Origin: Duganella radicis
GTDB taxonomy: Bacteria > Pseudomonadota > Gammaproteobacteria > Burkholderiales > Burkholderiaceae_D
Direction of reading: 5' to 3'
Assembly: GCF_009720825.1 (NCBI RefSeq)
Contig: NZ_WNKY01000018.1
Location: forward strand, 52,970 to 116,969
Length of the DNA stretch: 64,000 bases
The notes under the pieces are model-generated. The model did not search any database, was not told the DNA's origin, and saw only the letters and a list, made by a program, of their open reading frames with translations. The position numbers and the translations under genes were made by a program. Below, piece after piece: positions 43,265-51,876 of the stretch (its first letter is position 1; each line of letters opens with the position of its first letter).

Positions 43265-43851
43265 TGCCATTTCTCCATTGCGAGCACACCGGTCAAAATT
43301 TTCAGGGACTGAACGCTTTCGGTGTACACACGCTCGCAGCAGCCATCACGGTCGGTTACGCCTTTATAGGCATTTCCCGTCTCGTCAGTGATGTGATAAG
43401 GCATACCTGCAATAGGCTGCCCATCCTGATCGACAACTCGCACCTGCTCGTCGTAGTTATCAGTTGATTCATTGCCCTGCGCGGCGGTTGATGCTGGCGA
43501 GCCTGATTTCTCCTGCAAAGCAGAAGGAGGGACCAAAGACGCAGGCGCGGGGCGAGAGGTCGGATCACCAGCATTGCCGGTGCCATATTCGACTGTGTCC
43601 GTAATTTGTGAGGCTATGAGGGTAGCGCCGCATGAGGTCTTCATGCCTTCGACAGCCACATTGATGCCCATCATAGAGAAATTCATCGCGCCTTCAACGA
43701 TCGTAATCGTCCCTGAACATTTGGGGCAGTGGACTTTGTGGCCGACACCTGCGGCGGGCTTTCCATGAATGATCAGAACTTGATGGCCTTCGATGACTGT
43801 GCCCCCGTGCGAGGTTCGGTCGCCGAGTCGAATGATGGCTTTCTCGCCCAT
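43261..43851 (-). CDS. PAAR-domain T6SS spike-tip protein with C-terminal extension
   Basis: 196 residues. Residues 1-95 form a PAAR domain (IRLGDRTSHGGTVIEG, HCPKCSGTITIVEGA, MGINVAVEGMKTSCGATLIAS), which caps the VgrG spike. A Ser/Pro-rich linker and a small beta-rich domain follow (QVRVVDQDGQPIAGMPYHI, TDRDGCCERVY, about 133-196), common as an effector docking module. It is first in a run of five minus-strand genes. No other T6SS structural gene lies in the window, so it is an orphan cargo module. Confidence 0.88.
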   Translation of the reverse strand: MGEKAIIRLGDRTSHGGTVIEGHQVLIIHGKPAAGVGHKVHCPKCSGTITIVEGAMNFSMMGINVAVEGMKTSCGATLIASQITDTVEYGTGNAGDPTSRPAPASLVPPSALQEKSGSPASTAAQGNESTDNYDEQVRVVDQDGQPIAGMPYHITDETGNAYKGVTDRDGCCERVYTESVQSLKILTGVLAMEKWQ

Positions 43852-44153
43852 GGTTACATGCTCTTTGCTTCAAAAGCCAAATGTTATCATTTCGAGAACA
43901 TGCTTCGCGCACGGCTTAATCGTGACGGAGCCACGGAGTTCGAATCCGTGGATCTGGTGCCGGTAGCAACGCCACAAGCTAATAAGATGAGGTGTTGCGT
44001 GGATTATTCGTTTTGCAACAGCTATCATTGCTGTTTGGAAAGGCCTGCTGATCCATTTCTGGTCGGGTTGGACTTCCTGTAGGTTGGAGGAGGGGCTAGA
44101 TGGTGCGACGAGGGGTGTTGAGGTGTTTTGCGGCTGTTTGTGAGGAGTTTACG
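43852..44153. other. Intergenic region between divergent PAAR and nuclease-like genes
   Basis: About 300 bp. It contains an inverted repeat around CCACGGA-GTTCGAA-TCCGTGG (near 43931-43951) that looks like a T-arm, but no complete tRNA can be folded. No gene is seen. The promoters of both flanking genes must lie here. Confidence 0.45.
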
Positions 44154-45233
44154 ATGATGTTGCAGGCCAGAGTGCTGCGATTCTTTCTTCGAGCAGTTCC
44201 GAAGAAGAGCAATCCGAAATACTATGAATGGGAAACAGCCTCGATTTGCATTTTCGTAACAGGGAGCGATCGAGACGCTGCTGAGGCGAAGGTGCGCCGT
44301 GAGCTAGAAAAGCGCCATTGGACCCTTATTCGTATCGAGAATTTGGATGTGCTAATAGATGCCCGTGTTCGCGAAGAGGGAGGCGAAGTTCTTCGAGCGT
44401 ACGAAGAGGCATTACGCGGCAGGATTTTCTTTAAGGCTTGGCTTGATGGTTTAGGTGGAGATGGGAAGTCGCGCCAGTTGCTTCTTCCTGCCCGAATCAA
44501 TGAGGATTTTATGGACAAGGTCATTGTCCGTGCTGGTGGGGAGCGCGTAGATACATCGCAGCTTGGCAGCGGCATTCGGAATGCAGATTATCTTTTAGGA
44601 CGATATATCTTTGAGCTTAAAGATCTGCAAGAGGATGGTATGGAGAAAGGACCACACCAAGCGAAACTGGCCAAGATTTTTGAGCGATACGCACGAGGGG
44701 AAAGTTCTGTTTCCTTAAATCCGGCAGTTTTGACAAAATCCGATTTTTTGGAATATCTGAATATTTTAGGTCGCCCCATACAAGGTCATGTGCGCTCCGC
44801 TTCTAAACAGATTAAGGAAACTAAGAAATTTCTTGGTCGGGAAGACCTCTTTGGGGGGCTGATTCTGATAAATACTGGATTTGGAAGTTATCCTCATGAG
44901 ATGTTTGCGGAGCAGGTAGAGCGGTATGCAAAGAAAGATACCAAGGAGTTTAGTTCGGTTGTTACCGTGAGTATGTGGTCTCAAACAAATGGTTTTGACA
45001 CCGTCGCAAACTTTAAAATCTCGCCTGAGGTGACGACTGAGCCAGAGGTGCTGGCTTTGCAGGAGGCTTTTGATGCGTGCTACATGAGCATGATGACTGA
45101 CATGGTGAGGGGCGGTCTTTCGACTGAGACTACTAATGCACCTCCCGTGGGCGCAATTGGATTTAACGTGGGCGGAATAGATTTCAGTTGGGAACCTCCT
45201 GCAATTCCTCTTCCTTGGAAGAGGGAAGATTAA
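44154..45233 (+). CDS. PD-(D/E)XK nuclease-like protein
   Basis: 359 residues from the ATG at 44154 (GAGGAG ribosome site). A candidate nuclease core is NADYLLGRYIFELKDLQED (about 142-160): an Asp, then a strand, then Glu-x-Lys, as in PD-(D/E)XK folds. An upstream Glu-rich helix region and a C-terminal beta-rich part (LINTGFGSYPHEMFAEQV) complete it. It has no helicase or methylase neighbour. The gene is clearly AT-richer than the flanking core genes and abuts tandem tRNA-Lys genes, which suggests acquisition by transfer, possibly as a defence gene. Confidence 0.5.
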   Translation: MMLQARVLRFFLRAVPKKSNPKYYEWETASICIFVTGSDRDAAEAKVRRELEKRHWTLIRIENLDVLIDARVREEGGEVLRAYEEALRGRIFFKAWLDGLGGDGKSRQLLLPARINEDFMDKVIVRAGGERVDTSQLGSGIRNADYLLGRYIFELKDLQEDGMEKGPHQAKLAKIFERYARGESSVSLNPAVLTKSDFLEYLNILGRPIQGHVRSASKQIKETKKFLGREDLFGGLILINTGFGSYPHEMFAEQVERYAKKDTKEFSSVVTVSMWSQTNGFDTVANFKISPEVTTEPEVLALQEAFDACYMSMMTDMVRGGLSTETTNAPPVGAIGFNVGGIDFSWEPPAIPLPWKRED

Positions 45234-45385
45234 GGACTTGCACAAGTATCGAAATTGCGAGAAGGGGGCAAAGCTTACGAACTTGCCTCTGTGCAAAGTG
45301 TGGCGTACTGGCGTAAGGCCCTAGTGGAAGAGGGCAACACAAGAAGGGGGGGGCTGCTCAGCGCGACCAGAGAGCGACCAGAAAC

Positions 45386-45416
45386 AAAAAAGCCCACGAA
45401 TCGAAATTCGTGGGCT
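45386..45416 (-). terminator. Intrinsic terminator of the tRNA-Lys pair
   Basis: AGCCCACGAAT-TTCG-ATTCGTGGGCT on the minus strand is an 11-bp stem with a UUCG-type tetraloop, followed by TTTTTTG. It ends leftward transcription of the two tRNA genes. Confidence 0.9.
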
Positions 45417-45430
45417 TCCTTGATAATTCT

Positions 45431-45506
45431 TGGTAGGCCGTGCGGGATTCGAACCTGCGACCAACGGATTAAAAGTCCGCTGCTCTACCAGCTGAGCTAA
45501 CGACCC
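45431..45506 (-). tRNA. tRNA-Lys (anticodon TTT), second of tandem pair
   Basis: 76 nt with CCA, anticodon loop CTTTTAA. Sequence is identical to the copies at 15689 and 45536, and it is separated from the latter by 29 bp. It is downstream of cpoB in the direction of transcription. Confidence 0.97.
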
Positions 45507-45535
45507 TCAGGTGTGTAACCTGGGCACTTTCGGAA

Positions 45536-45611
45536 TGGTAGGCCGTGCGGGATTCGAACCTGCGACCAACGGATTAAAAGTCCGCTGCTCTACCAGCTGA
45601 GCTAACGACCC
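45536..45611 (-). tRNA. tRNA-Lys (anticodon TTT), first of tandem pair
   Basis: 76 nt with CCA, identical in every base to the other two copies in the window. It follows cpoB by about 57 bp on the same strand and may share its transcript. Confidence 0.97.
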
Positions 45612-45668
45612 CCGAAAGAAGCGAGATTATAGGGGAGGCCGGCCCAGCTGTCAAATACCCTGCGGTAA

Positions 45669-46424
45669 TTATTTGCCGGCCAGGCGTTCCTTGGCGGTGG
45701 CCGCCGCCGGCGAATCCGGATACTGCTTGATCAGGTCTTGCAGGGTCTTTTTGGCCGCCTTGTCCTTCAGCTCGGTCTGGCAGCTGGCGATGTTCAGCAT
45801 GGCGTCCGGCGCTTTCGGGCTGTCGGCGTAGTTCTTCAGCACCACCAGCTGGGCCGCGATGGCGGCCTTGCAGTCGCGCTGCGCGTAGTAGGCGTTGCCC
45901 AGCCAGTATTGGGCGTTGGACGCGTAGCTCGAACCCGGGTAGCGCTGCACGAATTCCTGCAAGGCGCTGCCGGCGGCCTTGTAGTCGCCGGCCTTGAACA
46001 GTTGCATGGCCGCGTCGTAGCCGCGCTGTTCGCCCGGATCGACTTGCGAGGTCTTGCCGTCGATGGTCACTTCGCGCGGTTCCAGCTTGCGCAGGCGCGC
46101 GTCGAGGTCGGTGTAGAAGTCTTTCTGGCGCTTCTGGGTGTTGGCGATGTCGTTGGCCAGCACTTCGATCTGGCCGCGCAGCTTGGCGATCTCTTGCAGC
46201 AGGTTTTCGTTCTGGGTCACCAGGTCCAGGGTGCTGGATTTGTCGGACTTGGTGTCGATGCGCGCTTGCAGGTCGGTGCGCATGGCTTCGACCTTGGCGC
46301 GCAGGTCGAGCAGGGCTTTGCGGGCTTCGTCGTCGTCGAACAGGCCGGCATGGGCTTGCAGCGGCAGCCAGACGGTCGCGGCCAGCAGGGCGGCGCTCAG
46401 GCCGGATTTGGAGAATTTCATCAT
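45669..46424 (-). CDS. cpoB: Tol-Pal-associated periplasmic protein CpoB (YbgF)
   Basis: 251 residues. Signal peptide (about 1-26, LQAHAG), a trimerising coiled coil (about 28-110), then TPR repeats (DAAMQLFKAGDYKAAGSALQEFVQRYPGSSYASNAQYWLGNAYYAQ and following). CpoB coordinates outer-membrane constriction with peptidoglycan synthesis at the septum through TolA. It is the last protein gene of the tol-pal cluster, about 107 bp after pal. Confidence 0.95.
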   Translation of the reverse strand: MMKFSKSGLSAALLAATVWLPLQAHAGLFDDDEARKALLDLRAKVEAMRTDLQARIDTKSDKSSTLDLVTQNENLLQEIAKLRGQIEVLANDIANTQKRQKDFYTDLDARLRKLEPREVTIDGKTSQVDPGEQRGYDAAMQLFKAGDYKAAGSALQEFVQRYPGSSYASNAQYWLGNAYYAQRDCKAAIAAQLVVLKNYADSPKAPDAMLNIASCQTELKDKAAKKTLQDLIKQYPDSPAAATAKERLAGK

Positions 46425-46531
46425 GTCGGGCGCTTTCTACACAAATCAAAAAAAGAATCGGGGCGGGACGCGGATAACCGCGCGCCGCCCCGTATTATGC
46501 CTGTGACCCGGCAAAAAGGTAGTGCTTTTGA

Positions 46532-47062
46532 TTACTTGTAGACGATGTCGGCACGGCGGTTTTGTGCCCATGCCTCTTCGTTCGAGCCGGTGGCTTTTGG
46601 TTTTTCCTTGCCCAGCGAAACGGCTTCGATTTGCGACTCAGGCACGCCCAGGGTGGTCATGGCCTTGCGCACGGCTTCGGCACGCTTCTGGCCCAGGGCC
46701 AGGTTGTACTCGGCGCCGCCGCGTTCGTCGGTGTTGCCTTGCACCAGGATCGAACGGTTTTTGTTCTTCACCAGGTAGGCCGAGTGGTTTTCCACCACCG
46801 GCTTGCCGTCGGCGCGCACCACGTAGCTGTCGAAGTCGAAGTAGACGCTGCGGTTAGCCAGCACGCCTTTCGGATCGTCCAGCGGGTCCAGCGATTTGGT
46901 TTCCACCGGGGCCACGGTGCGGGTGTCGGCTTGCGGGGTGACGGCTTTGTCTACAGGACGCTCCACCACGGGTGCTGGCTCCGACACTTTGACCGGAGTC
47001 GAGCAAGCGGACAGGATGGCGGCGGTGGTGATGGCAAATGCCAGACTGCTGAGTTTACGCAT
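46532..47062 (-). CDS. pal: Peptidoglycan-associated lipoprotein Pal
   Basis: 176 residues. Lipoprotein signal with lipobox LSAC (Cys at about 20). A linker follows, then an OmpA-like peptidoglycan-binding domain: VYFDFDSYVVRADGKPVVENH, VQGNTDERGGAEYNLALGQKRAEAV and the closing WAQNRRADIVYK. Pal anchors the outer membrane to peptidoglycan and binds TolB. It lies 27 bp after tolB. Confidence 0.97.
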   Translation of the reverse strand: MRKLSSLAFAITTAAILSACSTPVKVSEPAPVVERPVDKAVTPQADTRTVAPVETKSLDPLDDPKGVLANRSVYFDFDSYVVRADGKPVVENHSAYLVKNKNRSILVQGNTDERGGAEYNLALGQKRAEAVRKAMTTLGVPESQIEAVSLGKEKPKATGSNEEAWAQNRRADIVYK

Positions 47063-47089
47063 AATGATTCTCCTAGTAGTGAAACGTAA

Positions 47090-48364
47090 TTACTGCATGA
47101 ACGGACCCCAGGTGGGCTCCTTGATGTTGCCCGCCTGAGTAGTCAGGCGTTGTTTAACACGTCCGTCGACCGAGACCACGGCCAGCGACTTGCGGCTGCC
47201 CGCCTGGGTGGCGTACATGATGTATTTGCCGTTGGGGGCGAAGCTTGGCGATTCGTCGCTGGTGGTGTCGGACAGGCGCTGCTCCTGGCCGCTGGCCAGG
47301 TCCAGCACGTACAGCTGGAAGTTGCCGTCGCGGCGCGAGATGTAGGCCAGGGTCTTGCCGTCGGCCGAGATGCGCGGGCTGATGTTGTAGCTGCCGCCGA
47401 AGGTGACGCGCTTGGCGTCGCCGCCGTCCGGGTTCATGCGGTAGATTTGCGGACCGCCGCTGCGGTCGCTGGTGAAGTAGATGCTTTCGCCATCGGCCGA
47501 CCATTGCGGTTCGGTGTCGATGCCGGCGCTGTTGGAGGCGCGGCGCAGGTTGCTGCCGTCGGCGTTGACGGTGTAGACCTGGGTGTGGCCGTCTTTCGAC
47601 AAGGCCACCGCCAGCTTGTTGCCGCTCGGCGCCCAGGCCGGGGCCGAGTTGCTGCCTTTTTCATTGGCCACCACGGTGCGCGCGCGGGTGATCAGGTTCT
47701 GCACGTAGACCACCGGTTTTTTCTGTTCAAACGAGACGTAGGCCACCTTGGTGCCGTCCGGCGACCACGAGGGCGAGATGATCGGCTCGTTCGAGCGCAG
47801 CGCCAGTTGTTCGTTTTCGCCGTCGGCGTCGGCCACCATCAACTGGTAGTTGCGGCCTTCCTGCTTGACGTAGGCGATGCGGGTGGAGAAGGCGCCGCGG
47901 ATGCCGGTCAGCTTGAAGAACACGTCGTCGGCGATCAGGTGGGCCGACAGGCGGGTGAACTGGGCGGTCACGGCCTTGTCCAGGTTGGAGATTCTGGATT
48001 GCTTGACGGTGTCCAGCAGCTTGTAGCGCACGTCGTAGCGGCCGTCGGCCAAGGCGTCGACGGTGCCGACCACCAGCGCGTCGGCGCCCTTGGCTTTCCA
48101 GCCGCTGTAGTCGATGTTGTTGACGTCGGTGATCACGCCGGCGTCGATGATTTTGAAGGCGCCGCTGCGCTCCAGGTCGGCCTTGATGATCTCGGAGATT
48201 TTTTGCGGCGACACGCCTTCGTTGGCGAAGCCGGCCACGGCCACCGGGATCTGGTTGCTGCCGACGCCGGAAATCTCGATCCGCATCTGGGCGTACGCAG
48301 GTGCCACGCCGGCCATGGTGGCGGCGATGACCAGGCCGGTGTAGAGCATATTCAGTTTTTTCAT
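47090..48364 (-). CDS. tolB: Tol-Pal system protein TolB
   Basis: 424 residues. Signal peptide (about 1-25, APAYAQ), an N-terminal TolB domain, then a six-bladed propeller with repeats of the type ISPSWSPDGTKVAYVSFE, PAWAPSGNKLAVALS, PQWSADGESIYFTSDRSG, ISPRISADGKTLAYIS and PSFAPNGKYIMYAT. The periplasmic partner of Pal and TolA. It begins 1 bp after the tolA stop. Confidence 0.98.
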   Translation of the reverse strand: MKKLNMLYTGLVIAATMAGVAPAYAQMRIEISGVGSNQIPVAVAGFANEGVSPQKISEIIKADLERSGAFKIIDAGVITDVNNIDYSGWKAKGADALVVGTVDALADGRYDVRYKLLDTVKQSRISNLDKAVTAQFTRLSAHLIADDVFFKLTGIRGAFSTRIAYVKQEGRNYQLMVADADGENEQLALRSNEPIISPSWSPDGTKVAYVSFEQKKPVVYVQNLITRARTVVANEKGSNSAPAWAPSGNKLAVALSKDGHTQVYTVNADGSNLRRASNSAGIDTEPQWSADGESIYFTSDRSGGPQIYRMNPDGGDAKRVTFGGSYNISPRISADGKTLAYISRRDGNFQLYVLDLASGQEQRLSDTTSDESPSFAPNGKYIMYATQAGSRKSLAVVSVDGRVKQRLTTQAGNIKEPTWGPFMQ

Positions 48365-48365
48365 A

Positions 48366-49286
48366 TCAGTGCATGTCCTTCAGCTTGAAGTCGAGGTTAA
48401 GTTCGCGTTCTACCGTACCATCTTTTTTCTTGGGGAGTGGTGACGATTTGGCAATCGCGTTTTCAATCGCATTGTCGTAAGCGGCCGAGCCGCTGCCTTT
48501 CACCTTGCGCACGCCGATGATTTCACCGGTCGGCAGCTGGGTGATGACGTAGGTGGCGCTCAGGCTGTCGTCCTCGGAGCCATAGACCAGATTGCTCTTG
48601 ATCTTGGTGCGGATGGCGGCGGCATAGCCGCCGTCCACGCGGCCGCCGGTCGACTGGGCGGCGGTGCCGGTGCTGCCTTTGGCGGCGGCGCCGGTGATGC
48701 GGCTCATCTCGGCGGCGAAGGCTTTGTCCTTGGCGGCTTTCTCGGCTTTTTCCTTGGCCAGTTTCTCGGCCGCGGCTTTTTTCTTCTCTTTTTCGGCTAA
48801 CGCTTTTTCTTTGGCTTCCTGTTCGGCCTTTTCTTCCTTGGCTTTTTGCTCGGCCTTTTGCTTGGCTTCCAGCTTGGCCAGTTTTTCGTCGGCTTCTTTT
48901 TTCAGGCGCGCCTGTTCCAGCTTCTCGGCTTTCTCTTCTTCCAGCTTTTTCTTCTTGATGCGCTGGAGGGCGATTTCCGGATCTTCCTTGGGCTCGGGCG
49001 GGGCTTCCACCTTGGGCGCCGGCGGCGGCGTCTTGACCACTTCCGGTTCCGGCTCGGGTTGCGGCGCGGGTTCCGGCGTTGGCGTCGGCGCGGCGTCCTG
49101 GACCTTCATGTCCCAGATTTCGGCCTGCACTTCGGTCGGTTCATTGTTTTGCCAGCTCACGCCCACCCACAGGAACAGCAACAACACGGCGTGCATCGCC
49201 ACAGCCAGCGTGACGGAACGCCAGTTGTCGTGTTGTCGCGGAACCTTGTACGGACCGCCTGCGGTTGCGGGTTTCATCGTTTGCAT
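48366..49286 (-). CDS. tolA: Cell envelope integrity protein TolA
   Basis: 306 residues. N-terminal membrane anchor (about 27-47, LAVAMHAVLLLFLWVGVSW), a Pro/Glu stretch, then a long Lys/Glu/Ala-rich helical domain (about 115-200). The C-terminal TonB-like domain (YAAAIRTKIKSNLVY, TYVITQLPTGEIIGVRKVKGSG) contacts TolB and Pal. The ATG at 49286 directly abuts the tolR stop; MKPATAGG three codons later is an alternative. Confidence 0.95.
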   Translation of the reverse strand: MQTMKPATAGGPYKVPRQHDNWRSVTLAVAMHAVLLLFLWVGVSWQNNEPTEVQAEIWDMKVQDAAPTPTPEPAPQPEPEPEVVKTPPPAPKVEAPPEPKEDPEIALQRIKKKKLEEEKAEKLEQARLKKEADEKLAKLEAKQKAEQKAKEEKAEQEAKEKALAEKEKKKAAAEKLAKEKAEKAAKDKAFAAEMSRITGAAAKGSTGTAAQSTGGRVDGGYAAAIRTKIKSNLVYGSEDDSLSATYVITQLPTGEIIGVRKVKGSGSAAYDNAIENAIAKSSPLPKKKDGTVERELNLDFKLKDMH

Positions 49287-49724
49287 TTACTTGGTCGACA
49301 GGCCTACGCGGGTGATGCCCAGTTTCTTCGCTTCCGAAATCAGTTGAATGACGTCGTCGTACTTGCTGTCCTTGTCGCCGGCGATCAGCACCGGATAGTC
49401 CGGATGCGCGGCGTGGATGGTGCGCAGCTTGCGCACCAGGGCGTCGCGGTTGGGCGCGGTTTCCGGCGCGTCCTCGTCCTTGCCCTTGACGCCGATCGAC
49501 AGCGCGCCGTTCGGCTTGAGCACGATCTGCACGTAGTCGCTCGGCGGCTTGGTGGATTTTTCCGCGCGCGGCAGGTCGACCACGCTCGGGTCGTTGGCTG
49601 ACGGCATCACCATGAAGATAATCAGCAACACCAGCATCACGTCGATGTAAGGGACGACGTTGATCTCGGACTTGAGCTTGCGGCCACGGCCGCCACGCAT
49701 GCTGCTGGAGAAAGAAGAAGCCAT
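49287..49724 (-). CDS. tolR: TolR protein (proton-driven motor stator)
   Basis: 145 residues of the ExbD/TolR family. One membrane helix with the proton-carrying aspartate (INVVPYIDVMLVLLIIFMV), followed by a periplasmic domain. Works with TolQ to energise TolA. It lies 5 bp after tolQ. Confidence 0.97.
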   Translation of the reverse strand: MASSFSSSMRGGRGRKLKSEINVVPYIDVMLVLLIIFMVMPSANDPSVVDLPRAEKSTKPPSDYVQIVLKPNGALSIGVKGKDEDAPETAPNRDALVRKLRTIHAAHPDYPVLIAGDKDSKYDDVIQLISEAKKLGITRVGLSTK

Positions 49725-49729
49725 AGTGA

Positions 49730-50422
49730 TTAGCGCGATTGACGTTGCAGGATGTTGGAGAACTCTTCCACAAAGCTCTCAAAACGGATCGCCAGGCGGT
49801 CCACGTCGTACGAGAAACGGTTGTAGGCCACGAAGGCCGGAATCGCCGCGAACAGGCCGATGGCGGTGGCGATCAGCGCTTCGGCGATGCCGGGGGCGAC
49901 GGCGGCCAGCGTGGCTTGCTGCACGTTGGCCAGGCCACGGAAGGCATTCATGATGCCCCACACCGTGCCCAGCAGGCCGATGTACGGCGACACCGAGCCG
50001 ACCGAGGCCAGGAAGGCCAGGTGCGATTCCAGCGCATCCATCTCGCGCTGGAAGGCGGCGCGCATGGCGCGGCGGGCGCTGTCCAGCACGGCGCCGGTGT
50101 CCATGTTCTCGCGGCTGGCGGTGTAGGCGGCTTTCGACTTGATGAACTCGCCCATGCCGGCTTCGAAGATGCGCGCCAGCGGGCCGCTGTTGGCGCGGTC
50201 CTTGCCGGCGTTCTGGTACAGGGCGTGCAGGTTGCCGCCGGCCCAGAAGGTCTTTTCAAATTCCACCGTCAGGCGGCGCGCCGATTTGATGGCGAACAGC
50301 TTGCTGAAGATGTAGGTCCAGCTGGTCAGCGAGATGACGAACAGCAGCGCCATGATCAGCTGCACGATCAGGTGCGCGTTGGTGATGAGGGACAGGAAAG
50401 AAAGGTCTTGGGTGACGTTCAT
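49730..50422 (-). CDS. tolQ: TolQ protein (ExbB/MotA-type motor)
   Basis: 230 residues, three membrane helices (about 18-38, 137-160, 170-195). Family signature FLASVGSVSPYIGLLGTVWGIMNAF, then PGIAEALIATAIGLFAAIPAFVAYN. It uses proton motive force with TolR. It lies 6 bp after ybgC. Confidence 0.98.
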   Translation of the reverse strand: MNVTQDLSFLSLITNAHLIVQLIMALLFVISLTSWTYIFSKLFAIKSARRLTVEFEKTFWAGGNLHALYQNAGKDRANSGPLARIFEAGMGEFIKSKAAYTASRENMDTGAVLDSARRAMRAAFQREMDALESHLAFLASVGSVSPYIGLLGTVWGIMNAFRGLANVQQATLAAVAPGIAEALIATAIGLFAAIPAFVAYNRFSYDVDRLAIRFESFVEEFSNILQRQSR

Positions 50423-50428
50423 TGTTTA

Positions 50429-50843
50429 TCAGTCTGTTTTGGTGGTGTGACGCATTTTGTCGGCGACGATCGCGGGAACGGCGCGCGGACGCAGGGCAGA
50501 ATCGACGCAACCTACCTTGACCCGCGCCGTGTTCAGCAACGTTTCGCCGCGCCACGCTTCCTGGTGGAAAACGATGGAGGCGCGGCCGATTTTTTCGATA
50601 CTAACCGTTAATTTTAGTTCATCATCGAGCTTTGCGGGCGCATGATAATCGGCGCTTACGCTTTTGACCACGAACAGGGTGTCGTGCTCGGCCAGCAGGT
50701 CGTGCTGGTTGACTTGCAAGGCGCGCAACCACTCGGTGCGCGCGCGCTCGAAGAACTTCAGATAGTTTGCGTAATAGACGATACCGCCGGCGTCGGTGTC
50801 TTCGTAGTAGACCCGGACGTTCCAGATGAAATCTGCTGGCATG
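50429..50843 (-). CDS. ybgC: Tol-Pal-associated acyl-CoA thioesterase YbgC
   Basis: 137 residues from the ATG at 50843 (MPADFIWNVRVYYEDTDAGG), hot-dog fold thioesterase. The catalytic block YYEDTDAGGIVYYANYLKFFERARTEWL holds the active-site Asp. It hydrolyses acyl-CoA or acyl-ACP and heads the tol cluster in many proteobacteria. A start 11 codons upstream (50875) is possible; neither has a clear ribosome site, and the shorter form fits the usual length. Confidence 0.93.
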
Positions 50844-50998
50844 TTGTTTTGACTACTAATGTGATTGAGCAACATTCTACGCGATATTGTTGTTTTGGTT
50901 GAATATTATCAACTGGCGCGCAAAGCTGCCCCTGGCAAGAGTAAAGCGATTTCCTGAACGCTTGCCAAGGATTGTAACAATGGCTTACAGATTGGTGC

Positions 50999-51745
50999 TC
51001 AGCCGTTGCGCTTGACGTTGAGCGCGCCGTAGCCCTGGCAGGTCGGCATCATGTCGATCCGGTTGATGTTGACATGCGGGGGCAGGGTGGCGACCCAGTA
51101 GGCGGTGTTGGCGATGTCCTCGGCCGTCAGCGGGGTGGTGCCTTCGTAAACCTTGGCCGCCGCCGCGTCATCCTTGAGGCGCACGTTGGAGAACTCGGTG
51201 CCGCCGCACAGGCCCGGCGCCAGGTTGGTGCAGCGCACGCCGGTGCCGGCCAGATCGGCGCGCAGGTTCTGGGTGAACTGGTTGACGAAGGCCTTGGTGG
51301 CGCCGTACACATTGCCGCCCGGGTAAGGGGTGGAGCCGGCGATCGAGCCGATGTTGATCACGGTGCCGGTATTGCGCTCGACCATCCCTGGCAAAATCGC
51401 GCGGGTCATGGCCACCAGGCCGCTGACGTTGGTGGCGATCATGGTGTCCCAGTCGTCCAGCGAGGAGGTGTGGGCCGGCGTCACGCCCAGCGCCAGGCCG
51501 GCGTTGTTGATCAGGACGTCGATATCGCGCCATCCGGCCGGCAGGCTGTCCAGCGCCGCCTTGATCGAATCGCGGTCGGTCACGTCCAGCACGATGGAGC
51601 GCACGGCGTCGCCCAGCTCGGCGGCCAGCGTATGCAGGCGGTCTTCGCGGCGGCCGCTGATCACGACTTGATGGCCGTTTTGGGCGAAGATGCGCGCCAT
51701 CGCGGCGCCGAAGCCGGCGGTGGCGCCGGTGATGAAGACGATCAT
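50999..51745 (-). CDS. ydfG: YdfG-type short-chain dehydrogenase
   Basis: 248-residue classical SDR: TGATAGFGAAMARIF (NADP-binding), NNAG, the catalytic Ser/Tyr/Lys in INIGSIAGSTPYPGGNVYGATKAF, and the family-specific LAPGLCGGTEFSNVRLKDD. YdfG enzymes reduce malonic semialdehyde or oxidise serine and 3-hydroxy acids with NADP. It is divergent from glyA, with about 335 bp between that includes the glyA riboswitch. Confidence 0.9.
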   Translation of the reverse strand: MIVFITGATAGFGAAMARIFAQNGHQVVISGRREDRLHTLAAELGDAVRSIVLDVTDRDSIKAALDSLPAGWRDIDVLINNAGLALGVTPAHTSSLDDWDTMIATNVSGLVAMTRAILPGMVERNTGTVINIGSIAGSTPYPGGNVYGATKAFVNQFTQNLRADLAGTGVRCTNLAPGLCGGTEFSNVRLKDDAAAAKVYEGTTPLTAEDIANTAYWVATLPPHVNINRIDMMPTCQGYGALNVKRNG

Positions 51746-51834
51746 GGTCAGTCCTTGTCAGTGGGATGAGGTGTCCAAAATTGTATCCGTAAATTCCCTT
51801 ATAGGCGGAATTGTTAATAATGCAATGGCTTTTC

Positions 51835-51863
51835 TTGCCCAAATCTGGCGCATCACATACAAT
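51835..51863 (+). promoter_or_regulatory. Sigma-70-type promoter of the glyA riboswitch transcript
   Basis: TTGCCC, a 17-bp spacer, then TACAAT. The predicted start near 51870 lies just before the first riboswitch stem. Confidence 0.7.
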
Positions 51864-51876
51864 CTGGCTTCCATTA

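Noticed and set aside
43925..43965. T-arm-like inverted repeat with TTCGAA, a possible tRNA fragment or attachment site
   Set aside because: Only one stem-loop can be formed; no acceptor, D-arm or anticodon arm is present, and it does not match the tRNA-Lys sequence.
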